Of a stretch of DNA of 64,000 bases, positions 25,680 to 39,900 are shown piece by piece. Where the stretch lies: assembly GCA_022577435.1 (NCBI GenBank), contig JAKOON010000006.1:18629501-18693500 (forward strand). Reading direction: 5' to 3'. The stretch comes from Embiotoca jacksoni (lineage: Eukaryota; Chordata; Actinopteri; Embiotocidae). The position numbers and the translations under genes are program-made. The notes beneath the pieces are model-generated. The model had not been told where the DNA came from. It worked only from the letters and a program-made list of their open reading frames with translations, and made no database searches. The stretch's first letter is position 1, and each line of letters starts with the position of its first letter.

Positions 25680-26816
25680 GTCTGGGTCTGAAGGGGAGGA
25701 GAAACAAAGGTTACCAAGGAAGCACTAAATGACAAACATTTTTTATTTTAAGGATAAAGTAACATATTGGTGCAGTCTCTAAAGAAACAGAGACAATGGT
25801 TGATTTGAGGCTTTTTTTTTTTTCTAGGTTCTATCCCTTTGTATTACCTTTTACATATATATCTAACATCACAACTTTTTCTAGTTCCCAAACCACACTG
25901 TTGTGTATTTGTGTACTGCTCCGTCAATTGATTGGCTTCCAGTCTTTTCTTTACACAATGATCATATCAGCAAACTCCTGAAACCTTTCAGAGTTGTGTA
26001 ACATCATGTTTGCATTATACTATATTACTGCATGTCATTACAGTTTAGGGCAACGACTACTGATTGTATTTGCTATTTACCTATCAGTTGTGTTTTTGAT
26101 TAATCAACCCCAGGCTTAATTTAGAAAATGAAAAAAAAAGATTGTTATCAACAGCAACCAAAGTTTCCCAGAGCCCGAGGCAACATCTTCAAATATCAGT
26201 CCAAACCCAGTTTATGGTACAAAATGGAGACATGCAGATAATCCTCACATTGGAGGAACAGGTTCCTGAACATGGAGCCATTTTCATTTAATATAATTTG
26301 GATCTAATAAAAATCAACAAAGCCTTAATGATCCCTGCGATGGATCTGACAACTCAAGTGTACTGTGTGACTTTCATGCCATAGGTAAATGAATGAAAAC
26401 TAACACCTATACATCTATAATATGAATTAAAATGGCCAGCATCAATGTAAACTGTACTGTGCATCAATTACGGCAGGACAGCTAAAATCCTTTAGTATTG
26501 TGACATTGACAGTCATCTCCAGCTGGGGGAAAAAAAAGTCCATTTAAGCACGTAGAGGCAGATGACAAAATTGTGTTGAGTTTTAAAGTAGTCGAAGCGT
26601 TGTGGATTTAATAAATAGGGTTCGTATCGTGTTAATTTAGTAGCTAAACAACAAACGGTGAGCACCTCAGAAACCACATTTTGAAACCGGAACAAATCAA
26701 TTATGTTAGACAAGACACTTTAGAGCAGGTGACGCGAGATCATCACATCCTGGTTTTTGCACGTCAGCTGTACTCTCTAACCAGCTAGCTGGTGGTTAGC
26801 TCCGAGCTACGTCAGA

Positions 26817-27310
26817 AACAACAACAACAACAACAACAACAACGTGTCCTGTAAAGCAGCAGAAACACTTCACGGACAGTACGGAGTGAAATGTTCCGCC
26901 TTCAGCTGACCGGCCGATATGCTCGTCGGCCTGCTGATGATACTTCAACCATCGCTCACACTACGAGCGGAGTTACGCCTGCTAAGTTAAGGACGGTAAC
27001 TGCTCATCGACGTCGTCCACGGACTGACCCCGGTGGTTCCTCTCCTCAGGACTGCTCCGCGACGGGCGACCGGCCGCAGGACGACATGACCAATCCGGCT
27101 AACTGGGCTGCGGGCTTCGGCTCGTCCGTTCAACTCCGACAGAAAAAACGTCCAAACAGACACATTTATGCTCAAGTAGTTGTCGCCATGACTCCTGCGG
27201 TGGAAAGCCCCCCCCTACGCACGCACGCAGGTACGTGCGCGCGCACGTCACGCGCGTCACGCGCGGGCACCTGTTAATGCGTAGTCACCGGTCACGCGCT
27301 CACCTATCTG
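26817..27310 (-). promoter_or_regulatory. CpG-rich region, probable bfar promoter/first exon
   Basis: A short (AAC)n tract is followed by a GC- and CpG-dense stretch with a cluster of CACGCG/GCGCGC near 27230-27265, standing out from AT-rich surroundings. It lies 1.2 kb upstream of the first bfar coding exon, which needs an upstream leader exon. An open frame of 128 codons on plus (26891-27277) looks like composition, not a gene. The first-exon donor could not be decided. Confidence 0.45.
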
Positions 27311-27327
27311 GACTGATGAGGAGCCGT

Positions 27328-27525
27328 AGGTAGGTAGGTAGGTAGGTAGGTAGGTATTTCATTTATTAATCCCCGAGGGGAAATTTTTTTCGCTACAGCA
27401 GCATACAGAAGCAATAAGATAATAATAGAATAATAGAATAGAATAAAATAAAATAAAATAAAATAATAGAATAGAATAGAATAGAATAATAGAAAAGCAA
27501 TAAAATAGCAGTAAATAGCAGGTGC
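27328..27525 (-). mobile_element. LINE 3' end (copy 3)
   Basis: Begins on plus with (TAGG)n, then ATTAATCCCCGAGGGG and the AGCAGCATACAGAAGC block, followed by expanded AATAA/AATAG repeats. Same orientation as the other three copies. Confidence 0.75.
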
Positions 27526-27934
27526 GGTGACTTCCTTCAGTGGCTTTTAAAAGCTGCCTCGGTTCAAAGTTCACGTGTGATCCTGCTGATGAAGCTCCCG
27601 AGCCGACGTACGGCTCCTCAGTCACATTAACCTGTCGACTTGCACACGGAGGCTCGACGTGAACACGTCGAGACCAGAGACTGGAGGCTTTCAGTGACAC
27701 ACATCAGACAGTAACTTTGAACATGTACCTGTGCCCGCGATTCATTTAACACTTCTGCTTCACTGCATTTCAGAGGGAAGTGTATTTTGTGACTCATCTA
27801 GGTTAGTTTCTGCAGATTCAGATTAATAATAATGGATATAATCCCCTGGTGAATTATGATGTATTATAAATTAAACAGTAGGGTATGTAAAGTAATTCAA
27901 AGTAACCACAACTTTTACTTCTTGATGCATCAGT

Positions 27935-29190
27935 AATTTGGGCCCGAGCACCGATGGTCAGAAAGCCCTATTGTTATCCAAGGAATTATTATTCTTTTCG
28001 TTCCTTATTTTTCTCCGCAAAGAACTGGATTTTTATTTATTTTTTTTTTATTTTTTTTTTTAGGCTTTATCATATTCAAAAACTTATGAAAGTTGGTACA
28101 CACACGTCTCCCTGCGAACATTTTTTTATTTTAGTGGAGTCACGAGTGGGCGTGGCCAAATGGTTCGCAGATGCCCTACACAGATGCCCTAAAATCGGTA
28201 GACACGTGTGTCACACCGAGATGTACACAGATGTTTTGTTGCACCATTACGTCAACTCAACAGGAAGTCCGCCATTTTGAATTTAGTTGCCATTTTTGGC
28301 GATTCACACATGTTGTACTTTGTCAAACTCCTCCTGGAGATTTTGTCGGACCAACTTGAAATTGAGTCAGTTCACTCTTAACATGTTTGGGATGTAAAGT
28401 TATCAAAATAATTTGTTTTCGTCGATGGGTGTGGCCGTGGCGTGGTGGCCATTTTGAGTGTCTCGCCATGAAACTACAAGTTGCTGTAAATCTTATGTAC
28501 ATGGACCGACCTTCTCCAAACATCACAGGTATGATAACAGCCCCACCCTGAAGACACCTGTATGGTAAAATTCACTCATAGTCATAGCGCCCCCTGGTGG
28601 CAACTGGAAATGACACTTTTCATACTTTCACATGGAGCTGGTTGATCTCATGAACCTACATTTGGGTCAGAATAACCTAAACATGTAGTCGATGATATAT
28701 CGAGAATTTTGTTCGACTTTGTCAAAGAGCGTCGGCGATGCGGCAAAGTTTGATGTTTCGCTGTGACACAGGAAGTCGATGTTTAAGGTCAAAGGATGCT
28801 TGAAACCTCATGAAAAGTGGCACATACATCCGGCGTGGTGAGACTATACATCTGATATGTGTTTTGCGAGTGGGCGTGGCCAAACGGCTCGCTAGTACCC
28901 TAAACTGCAGCCCCGGCACCTAGTTTCACCTACATGCACCAAATTCGTTGGACATGTGTATCACACCGAGATGTACAAAAAAGTCTCTTGGCATCATTAA
29001 TTAGTTTTTGTCCATCGCCCGTGGCGTGGTGGCCATTTTGAGCGTCTTGTCATGAAACTACAAGTTGCTGTAACTTTTATGGACATATTCCAGTCTTCCT
29101 CAAACATTACATCTTTGATAACAGTCCTGCCCTGAAGACACCTGTATGGTAATATTCGCTCAGTCATAGCGCCCCCTGCTGGAGACATGA
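27935..29190. repeat. Interspersed fish repeat with an internal duplication
   Basis: Several segments occur twice in the same order about 0.6-0.75 kb apart: GTGGGCGTGGCCAAA (28147 and 28870), the block TGTGTATCACACCGAGATGTAC-like (28206 and 28955), the GTGGCCATTTTGAG/ATGAAACTACAAGTTGC block (28445 and 29025), and CATAGCGCCCCCTG (28584 and 29165). No coding potential is evident. I know this kind of sequence as a dispersed fish repeat but cannot name the family. Confidence 0.6.
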
Positions 29191-29667
29191 AACGAGGAAA
29201 AAAAATTAAAACTGCAAGCTGGGATATTGACTTCTAGTGCTTAAAATGTATTTTGATGCTTATATTTATGCAATTTTACTTTCGAATTTTATTTGCCACA
29301 GAGTATGTGGTCCTCTATGGAAGCCAGTTATGGCCAATACAATTTGAATCATACATGCAGAAAACACCTAATTTTGAAATTTAATCTCCACTACATACTT
29401 CAAATTTGATTTTTTTTTTTCATGTTTGATTGCTCGTCCTATCTTAATTTTACTTGTTTAATTTTCAGATTGTTTTTTTCAATTTGAGAAGCAGTTTTTT
29501 TTTTACTGTGTGTTTTTTAAGAATGGAATCAAAGTGATTTCATTTTCAGAAGTGGGTGATGAGGTTTTCTTTCCTCATTTATCAACCATATAAAGTAGAA
29601 ACAGAGTTTTTGAAACTGTTCCACTTAAGAGAAATTCAGGCGACATGTTGAGATGGTCTTAAAAGTA

Positions 29668-29812
29668 AAATAGGTTAGGTTAGGTTAGGTTAGGTTAGGT
29701 TAGGTAGTTACTTTATTAATCCCCGAGGGAATTTTTTTTTCGCTACAGCAGCATACAGAAGCAATAATTATAATAATAGAACAATAGAAAAGCAATAAAA
29801 TAGCAGTAAATA
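29668..29812 (-). mobile_element. LINE 3' end (copy 4), (TTAGG)n tail
   Basis: Begins with about six TTAGG units on plus, then ACTTTATTAATCCCCGAGG and the AGCAGCATACAGAAGC block. It is the most 5'-truncated copy. Confidence 0.75.
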
Positions 29813-30301
29813 ATTCAGTGCTATAAATTTTGTGGCAAAGTAGTAAACAAATCAAGAGTGTCAACAGTATTGGATAACGAAGTACAACTTTAAAGATATC
29901 TACACTCGTTTCAGGTTAAAACAGACAACAAGTATTCATTTCATTATGAGATCACGACCATCCGTCATTGTGATCGGGGTCATGAAAGAGACACAGCAGA
30001 GTGTATTTTTTGTATCATACAGAAAATATACAGAGGAAAGAAAAACAAATATCACACAGCTGTGAAAAGAGGGCGAGTAGGCCCGTGTTAAAAATCACCT
30101 TCACTGAGGGAGACCTCTGGAAACACGCGTCTAACATGGATGAAGTTAAAGTCATCATTGATGTGCTTTAAAAAAAAAAAAAAAAAAAAGTGAAACCAGA
30201 AGGAGGCAGTAATACAGGATCCCGAACTACCGTAAAACCTCGAAGAAGAACGAGGGGAGGAGGCGGGTGGCGGAGTAGAAGAAGAAGACGGGCTGCTGTT
30301 G

Positions 30302-30343
30302 GGGGAGAAGAAAAAAAAGAAGAAGAAGAAGAAGAAGAAGAAG
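30302..30343. repeat. Purine-rich (GAA)n tract upstream of ZNF-A
   Basis: Nearly pure A/G, mostly GAA triplets, about 140 bp upstream of the proposed ZNF-A start codon. An A-run at 30171-30189 lies nearby. Confidence 0.85.
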
Positions 30344-30481
30344 TGGTGGCGCAACTCAGTTAGGCCAGCACAGGCTGTAGGGTTAGTTCATGCCAGCTGC
30401 CATCACCCGGAATAACGCGACAACTTAGCTTCACTTATCACATCCTGCTTTTCTTATGACACCCTTCACCCACCTCGCACT

Positions 30482-30858
30482 ATGTTTGAGGTAACGTAGC
30501 TGCCATCAGGGCTCTTATTGCACAGCTGGCCGTTGTTTGGATGTAGCTCAACTGTTACAGTGAACTAGCTCGGTAGATGCAGTTTGGTACCCTGGCATGC
30601 AGACAAATAAGAAATACCTCGCTCGGTGTTTGGTTGACTGTCGTGACACCGGTTTTAAATGTGAACGCTCGTGCATCTAACTCATGTTGTCCTAATGGCT
30701 TCAAAGCGTCGCTGGTTTGCAGGTGGTGATTGTTGTGAAACAAACCAGCTTTGCATTAATTAGCACACGTATACAAGTCCCATGATTTCTTCACTGCATC
30801 TGGACCGACGGGGAGCCGGTGCAACTTGTTCTGTTTCCTAAATGTATTAGTGAAGAAG

Positions 30859-30907
<49 letters not shown>

Positions 30908-33900
30908 TGTCAGCTAACGGAGCATAACAGATAAGTTGTGTTATTGTGTTGGTGTCACTTGTTTGTGCAGGTCCACTGAGAGGGCGCACGTGAATGGTCA
31001 GGTATAAATATACAGTAAATAAAGCCCGATCTCAACGAAGTGAAGTATTTACACAGCACGTGTTGACTTGATGACAAACAAACAACACAATACAAATTTA
31101 ACCTCGGAACAATACGCATACAAATATCCGGTTATGTCACGAGACTGGGAGCCAAACTCAAGGATTGTATGACCGTAGTACAAACCCTAATACATTAATG
31201 AGCTGTTCAAAGACAGCGCCTCAGTAATACACAAGCGCAAGTAGGTAATATTGCATGCTGTATTGTACTTCAAGGTGCTGGGTTGAGTATACATATAGAT
31301 TAAATCAGACTACATGCGTTATACTGTCTAGTGAGATATACAGTAATGAAGGAGATATGAGGCAACTGCAGCGCTAAACACAGAGACACAGAATATAATA
31401 TCAATAACAACAAATACTTGTGTAACTTGGTTTTAAAGATTATTATTATTATTATTACTATCATCAGTTCATTTACTGATTATTATAACATCCTGAATCT
31501 CGGAGAGCTCTCTGCAGATGTCTTCTTTTCTATTAACAATCATGTAAGACAATGAAAAGCAGCACACTTTCACATTTAAGATGTTTTTGTATTGTCCCAG
31601 CCTGTGTTCTTGCGTCTTTAGCACATGCCTACTCGTGCTTTCTTTATTCGGCACGCTGCTCTTAAGCTAATGAAACTGAGAGCCATTGATTCACTTTATT
31701 GTGATTATTAAGGCTGTTGTTTGTTGTGCCGTTGAACTGCGCGGTGTTATACTCGTATTTAGTCTTCATCTCTCGTTTCATCAAAAACTCAACATTATAA
31801 CCTTTATGAATGTCGGATTTATGGTGTGAATGTTGAATAAGTTTTAGCTAAGTGTGCCAAATAAACTGGCAACTGATTGTACAGTTGCCATTAAAATTTA
31901 AGTATCATTAACTGTGCTTTTATTTGGCGTAAATGGGCTGCAGGAGAAGAAGGAAGCTCATCTGGTAGTGATTTGAAAAGTGAATGTTTCACCTTAGTGC
32001 TATGTCTCAATGCCGTGCAGCCATTTCAGATTCGTCCTTGCTTATAGCTTCATTATCACACAGTGATTATAACTTCATGGAGCTGAGCCAGTTAAAGTCA
32101 AAATATCTCCCATAAAAAAGGCTACCAACCACATCCAGCTGTTTTGTACAGATAAATGGAAATGATTACACAAGATGATCGCGGGAAGCTCAAATAATTG
32201 TGATCAGGCGACTATGTAATAATTGTGAGAGGCCTATTTGTGCCCTTTCTGTTACGGTTTAAAGTCACACAGGTGGAGAATCAGTTTCAACGCAACCAAT
32301 AAATGTCTCTTCTTCATAAGGTTTATGTGTATTATTAAACTATAAATAGGCGTATACTATAATAGAGGCATACAATTAACAGGAAAATACAATTGAATTG
32401 TTAATTGCAATTATCAATAATGGCATCAACTAAGATTGAATGATCATTACAGTTCTATTTGGAACACAACAGAAATAACCACAAAAATTTTAATGAACGT
32501 CTGCACACTGTCACACAAACCTTCAGCAGGACATCAAACACCTGAGATAATTACACATCCAGTGACTAATAAATTACATCCATCAAATGAGACAAACAGA
32601 GCAGCTAAGCATCAATAGAATAAGGTCCGAAAACAGTGGATGAGCACAAAAAAAACATTTTATGGGATTTAACTTCTTTTTATTTTGGACTATGAAAGCT
32701 TGTGGCTTGAGTATACACATGTTGGTTCTTAATATTTTAAAATTAGAGCCTCCAAAGGTCTATGCATGAACACTGGCTGTCACTGTATTGAAATGATATA
32801 TAAATGATGTAACAATGATGTAACGATAATGTCTTAATAGGATCCTGAACTCCAAGATCCGCTGTCACTGAGTCTAAATGAAAACTACTGTGATCAGACT
32901 TCACCACATCAGGAGCCACAGAGAGCAGCAGTAAGCCCCGACTATAACTGTGAGACACCAGAGATCCAAGTAATCATCAAAGAGGAAGAGGAAGGCTGGA
33001 CTGTGAGTGAAAATCGTGAGTGGAAAATCTTAAATATCAGCATCACTTCAGTAGATGACATATGCACAGTGACTCCGTCATGATTTTTCATGCTCTTGTT
33101 TTGCCTTTTAATACTAAACACAGATGAGAGCTTCAGCACTGAGGAAGAAAAAGAGGACACTTCTGCAAATACTAGTCTTCCCCACCTCAAAGCGTGCGGG
33201 AAGGAGAGCTCAGCTTTATGTGAAGTGAAGAGACACCAGGGAGTGTGTTCGGTGGGTAAATGCTGCGAGGAGTCCGGTGGTGGCGCCGCTCTCTACGGGC
33301 AGGGCTCGGAGGGACGACGGGGACACGCGGGATGTGATGAGAGACATAAGATTTCCTGTATACGTGGCACGGCAGGAAACGTGCATGAGTGCAATAACTC
33401 AGGAGAGAAACCCGTCCCCTGTCCAGTACGGGAGACAACCCCCAGTCACACAAGGAACATGAAGTCCCATCAGAGATCACATGCAGAGGGAGAGTGTCCC
33501 GCCCAAGACCAGAGCACATCTTTACACACAGAAGCAGAACTACATCAGACCAAAAGATCAGCACCTTACCAAACCGTATGTTCATATCGTTTTTGTAGAA
33601 CTTGTAAAACTGTGAACACATCAGTAATTATTTTTCTGGTAATATAGAAGTGGATCATTTTATAAATTCGTTGTTTGTAAATGCATTTAACAATGGGCCT
33701 CATGCAAGAACCACTTCTATGTGCAGATTTGCTCTGAAAGGATTACTTCAACATTTTCTTCAGGCGACCACATAAACATTGAAGCAGGTTTTTCTTGCTG
33801 TAGTCATTCCTCCCAAACATACTGGCCACGAACAACTAACAACTGTCCTGTTGTGTTTTCAGTTAGGGGGCTGCAGGACGTAATCAGTCCTCATTATGTG

Positions 33901-36900
33901 CCAAAACGTGCTGCAAATAAAGCCTGACTGATTCCGGCCGATACCGTTATTAGGATGTAAAAAAATTCTGATATCGACATATCAGTCAAAATGTGGTTAT
34001 CAAAGATATGTAATGAAGGCACGACGTTTTGCAGTTTAACAATGAACTTAATTGTCAACATTTAAACCAGTGTGTTGAAAAGATAAACTTCACTTGGAAT
34101 GTAAAAATGATAAATGAATGAAGAAAAAAAAAAAAAAATAGAACAATTTGTAAATTACCCCAAGCATCCTTTTCTGCACTATTGAAAAAAGTATTTATAT
34201 AGAACGATATCTATACGATACCAATATATCTGTGATTGGCCAATAAAATCAACGAACTGATAATTCTGTCGGGTTTATCTGTGTAGCTTCAGTGGTGGGA
34301 TGATAACATGATAACAGTCTTCTTTTGAACTCCCGATCAACTTTACACAGAAGGACAACAGTGGATTTTGTCACTTACATTGTAAGCTGTTGGATCCTTT
34401 AATGTCCAGTATCAACAGGAGGAATGATTTTACAGCAAGTTAAGCCTGTTTTAATATTCATGTGTGAACCTACCTACCTGAAGTGGCTCGTATGAATGAT
34501 TTGAGAGATTTAGTGGCATTTATCTCATTTCCTTTTAAGTTTGTTACACAGAACCATCTCATGTCGTTCTTAGAAACTGTTTGGAAACAGGCAGGCGCTT
34601 TAAAAAAAAAAAAATACTTGGCAGGTGACTGGATGAACCATCTCTAGTCAACTGGATCACTGTTGTTTTTGAACAAACATTCACAACATACAACAACTGT
34701 TATGGCGCCCGATGCCGCCACTCGGTCCTCAAAGGACTCTGATTGGTCTGAACATCACAGATTCAGACACAAATGCACAACCTGATGCCTGAAGCTGTAA
34801 ATCCAGCTGCCCTGCAAGGTAACAATTTTCCTACACATAAAATTTTCTTTTAGGATCAAACAAAATTGGTTTTGGGGTCCAGACCTGTTTGTGTCATTTA
34901 TAGAAAAATAATGGCAGGAAAATTCTCTCCTTTGTTACAACCAACAGTGTAACATCTTGTACTGTCAGCTGTAATATCGCCACGATAATCACATCCTCCT
35001 GACTGAAACCTTATTTGTCACAGATGCAACTCCACGTGAACCATTCCTTCCTTCGTGATGTCACCGTACTGCGCTGCTCGTTGGCAGCTGCCGTACTTTC
35101 TATAAATGACAAAGTGCCACTTTTGCCACTTTTGACTTTGATAACATGTTTCTTTTTTTTCTTTTTTTTTTTGCTAATATATGATTGCGTGACTTGAAGT
35201 TTCACAGTGTGAACCTTTTAAGAGTGTTAAGAGTGTTCGGTGAATCCAACTACAGTCATATAAAAAGGAAGAATGATGCAGCATATGAATACAAAATAGT
35301 TTTTGCATGAGGCCTGTTTCTTTTTTTTGTAACTGCTATTTTTGAGTATCAGAGTATGAAGGTGGGCAGAGAACTGTGTCATTGATTACCGTCTTGTCAG
35401 ATTTGTTTGGTGGAGCCCAGAGATAAATGCTTTTGTCCTATATGTAGGATTCAACTGAACACAAGCACCTGATGTCACACGGACTCAAGATACCATCTGC
35501 AAGCTTAAACGACCAAACCCTCCATTTGACTGTCAGACTGCGGGCAGGAGAGGAGGAGGAAGAGGAGGAACAGGATGAAGAAATTGGAGGTTTAATCAAC
35601 TCAGATGGAGAAGTGGTTGAATGGGACACCAGTAAGTTATTTAGAGCAGCACTATAACTGCATGCTGTACACTTTTATTTACTCAAGGGTCCATTCTTGT
35701 CTCTGTAAACTTTAGTGTTAAACGGTAACAAATATTTCACGTCATTTCAAACAAAGATTTAAGCATTTCCATAACCAGACCTTTTAGTTGAAAACACGGG
35801 GTGTTTACAGTGTTAGTATGACATGCATTTAATTTATTCTTTATTCAAAAAGTATATTATTGAGCCGACTATCTTGATTTTTACAGGAGACAGTCCTGAC
35901 CGAGGCTCTGATTGCACAGAAGGTCCTCAGCCGAGCAAGGTAATTTATTTTAAGAAATCATTTATCAACTTAGTGATACAAAGGCATGCAAAGATGTTGA
36001 AAATAGGGTGGGAGAAAAAAAATCAACTCAGGATTCTTTGTTTTACCATCTTTAAATCAATGCACTGATTCCTGAATCAATATGTAAATATTATTTCATT
36101 ATTAATTCAGTGTGATAAAAGCTAGCAGCTAACAGTTCGCCCGGGAGCTCGTCGGTTGGCCTTTTAGCACCGGTACGTGAACAAAGTGAACCGGTGAGCT
36201 AAGAGTTACAGTTTTTTCCGTACCTAGTGAACAAATCAATCGTTTATCGCCACCTCTGGCTGGTAACATTTATCTTTCCATTAAAGGCTAACTGTTGTCG
36301 TCCGACCGTCTGTTGATTAGAAGCAGCAACAATGTCAACTCTTCCCACCCAAGATGAGCTGTCCTTCAGAATAAAAGCACTAGTTGTGCTTTGATTTATT
36401 GCATTTTAACAGTCTTTTATTTAGCTTGATTATAACAGTACTCTGTTTAACAGCAGTATTCCCGATGAAACATTTTTTTTTTGATAGCATGGCTTTAAGA
36501 CCAAGCCAAGGGGTTTATAAATCATAATATCAAATCACAATATTTGTAGAATCGACAATATTTGAAAATTGCAATAAATATGAATCGAAGCTGAAGTATT
36601 GTGACAGTATTAAACCGGTTGATAATCATATCATCCCAGCACTAATACACAAAGGCCGTCCCCTTCAGTTTGGATTTCACCCCATAGCTTCTTTTATAAA
36701 ATGCATTTTTTTCTGCACTGTTGGCAGGCTTCCACACTGTCACCCAGTGAGGGTTTTGGGGGGGTGTTTCTGATGGTTTTTAATGATTATGATCACAGGG
36801 TGTCATCTTGTCTGAGTCTCAGCTTCAAGGCCAAAGCCAGAGGGACAGCAGTAGTCCAACGCTCATCATGGAAGTTGTGTCTGTGGGGGAAGATGAAGAA

Positions 36901-39900
36901 AGGGAGGAAGGGGAGGACAAGGAGAGAGTAGTAAAGATGACGTCTGTCTCGCCCTTATATTGTGGTAAACACAAGCGAACAGAAGAATGACAACTGTCTA
37001 ATAATGATTATGATTGGGTGCTGAGGTTATCTGTATGCACATGCTGGCAGGAAAGAGGCCGAGAAGAAAGACGAAGGTTTCAGCGGTGTCTTTGGACAAC
37101 TTGGACACAGAGAAAGATGTTCCTGCGAATGCTGGTGAGTGATTGGAAGCTGAGAAGAAGTATAACCCCATGTCCAAACAAAGTTGGGACACTGTGTGAA
37201 ATGTAAATTAAAACAGAATGCAATGATTTGCAAATCATGTAAACCCATGTTTAATTGAAAAGAGACCAAAGACAACATATCAGATGTTGGAACAAAGACA
37301 TTTTATTGTTTTATGATAAATATATTCTTATTTAGAATTTGATGCTTGCAACACGTCTCAAAAAAGTTGGCATAAAAGCAACAAAAAACTGGAAAAATTG
37401 TGTAACGCTAAAAAAAGGCACCTGGTGAAATAACTCAACTAATTGAGTCAATTGGCAACAGATTAGTAACATGATTGGGTATAAAAAGATCATTGCAGGG
37501 AGGCAGAGTCTCTGTGAAAGACGGTGTGGGAAGAACAATTTAAGAATAATGTTCCTCAATGTAAAATTGCAAAAAAACGTGGGAATTTTCTTCATCTACG
37601 GTACATAATATATATTTTTTAAAAAAGGATTCAGAGAAATCTCTGTACACAAGGGAAAAGCTCAAAAACCAATGTTGGGTGACCGTGATCTCTGGACCAT
37701 CAGGCAGCACTGTGTTAAAACGGACAGTTCTGTAGTGGAAATCACTGTATGGGCTCAGGAACACTTCTGAAAACCATCATCTGTGAACACAGTTCAGAAT
37801 CAGAATCGCTTTATTGAACATGTATGTTGACATACAAGGAATTTGACTCCGGTTTTAGGATCGCTCTCAGGTCCAAAAAAAACAAAACACAGACAGACAT
37901 AAATAGACATATAAAACATAAATAGACATATTTACAGGATAGAAATGAATGAATATATACATATATACACCTAAAACAATGGTGCAATTGCACGTAGTGC
38001 AAATTGTGCTGATGTGGTTGGGTGTAGTGCAAAAAGGTCCAGTGATGTAAAACATTTTAACTGTTTAGCAGAGTGACGGCCTGCGAATAAAAACTGTTCT
38101 TGCTTCTGGTGGTCTTGGCGCTCAGTGCTCTGTAGCGCCTACCAGAGGGGAGGAGCTGGAACAGAGGGTGTCCAGGGTAGGATGGATCTGCAGAGATGCT
38201 ACCGGCCCGTTTCCTGACTCGTTCATTGCTGCATCCACAAATGCTGGTTAAAACTCTGCCATGCAAAGAAGAAACCATGTATAAACATGATCCAGAACCA
38301 CTGCCGCTTTCTTTGGGCAGAGATCATTTAAGATGGACTGAGGCAAAGAGGAGAGGGTTAAAAAGATTAAGAAGGAGTGTCTTAGCCTATCAGAACACAG
38401 GTAGTAGCGCTGTAGGGAGGCTGGACAGCATACACTAGTCAGTCAATGCTGAATCCGTTTACCTATAGAAGTACAAATGTATTTTTATGTGGTGACAGCC
38501 ACATACTGCCCTCCTATCCTTTCTAGATCTGCCAGAGTTCTTGTTTAGGATTCAGGTGAGTCCTAATGAGAGTTTTATTTTAACCTTGTATTCAGCATCA
38601 TTAATACCTTTTTGATTGTATATAATTATATTTTGTTTTCTTATTCCAAAAGTAAAGAGAAGACGAAGAAGAAAGATTTCTCAAACTCCACTGTTGTCTT
38701 GTGAAGACTTGGAGGCAGAACCAGGAAGTAAGTGTTTTCCCTTATTTTGTTGGTGATGTAATGTGTTTTGTATGTATCTGAAATGATCATTTTGCATGTC
38801 ATAGTTTTGTCATTATTTATTTTTATTTTTTTTATCTTAAAGTATCGAGACGTACCCGAAGAAAGAGAAACCTCCGTACCATCGTAGAACCAGAAGAACT
38901 AAACCCAAAAACTGTCCGCCGTGGTGCTGGTAAGACAAGAAAAAAAATTGGCTGATACTGATTCCAGATCTGCTCATTGATTCTTTGATTATTATTTGAG
39001 CAAGAAAAGAAGGGTTACTTTTAGATGTGTTATTTTTTAGGTGGATGGGTTTAATATATTGCACCGTGGTGTGGTAAACAAACTGGTCAAAGGGATGAGC
39101 TGCATGTGATAGGGGGTTCATTGTTGACTTTAAAACTCCATCTGTTATGTAGAAACACCCCATAAGGAACATATGTTTTTGAGTCTTAGCTCAGACTCGC
39201 CATATTGTAAACAAAAAAACACATACAAGCTTCAGTTTCAGGAACTGATGAGCAGACCTAGCAAAGATATTTCCTAATAATGAACATTTCTGAAAAAGTT
39301 CTCGATGTGAACCCCATACTCAAATGACAGTTTATCAGTTTCATATTTTGGAATAAAGCACTAAACTTTTTTTGAACAGCAAAACGACATTATAGAAGAA
39401 GGAAAGATACCAAACCATCTGCTGACGGTGCAGGAGAAAACAAAGGTGTTTCAGCTGGTAAGAACAAATAAAATGGCCCCATAAGAGTGTGAAAACGAAT
39501 GTGTGACTTTGATGTTAGTTTGGATTTGAACTCAAGTGTTAAAAACATGTTAAAACACAAAACCAAAGCAAGTCACACAAAATCACAAACCGACTAACCA
39601 ATTAAAGCAGTGATAGAGGAGCAACTCCCATGTTCTTCCAGATAAATTTACTGTGTTTGTCAACGGAGTCTGGTGGTTTTGAAGACACCGATATAACAGT
39701 TTTAGTACTTCCGTCGGAAAGGGCAACAATCACCGTACACTCATGTCACTATAGTTCCTCTTGTTCTGGGAAAGTACCTACCCTGAAGTTGGAGCTAAAA
39801 CAGTCCTTCAAAACAGAGTGCTAAGAACTTCAATGGTTCTCAGTTTCTGCAGTGTCGACACAAAAAAAGTATTTTTTTTTTCTCCTACAGTTCTTAGAAA

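Noticed and set aside
26891..27277. 128-codon plus-strand open frame in the CpG-rich region
   Set aside because: No domain or splice context; explained by GC-rich composition near the bfar promoter.
29671..29702. Interstitial telomere repeat (TTAGG)n
   Set aside because: Vertebrate telomeres are TTAGGG; this run joins directly to a LINE 3' end and is its tail.
38527..38555. Candidate 29-bp exon of ZNF-A with AG and GT borders
   Set aside because: Including it makes the next mini-exon begin with TAA in frame; skipping it restores the frame.
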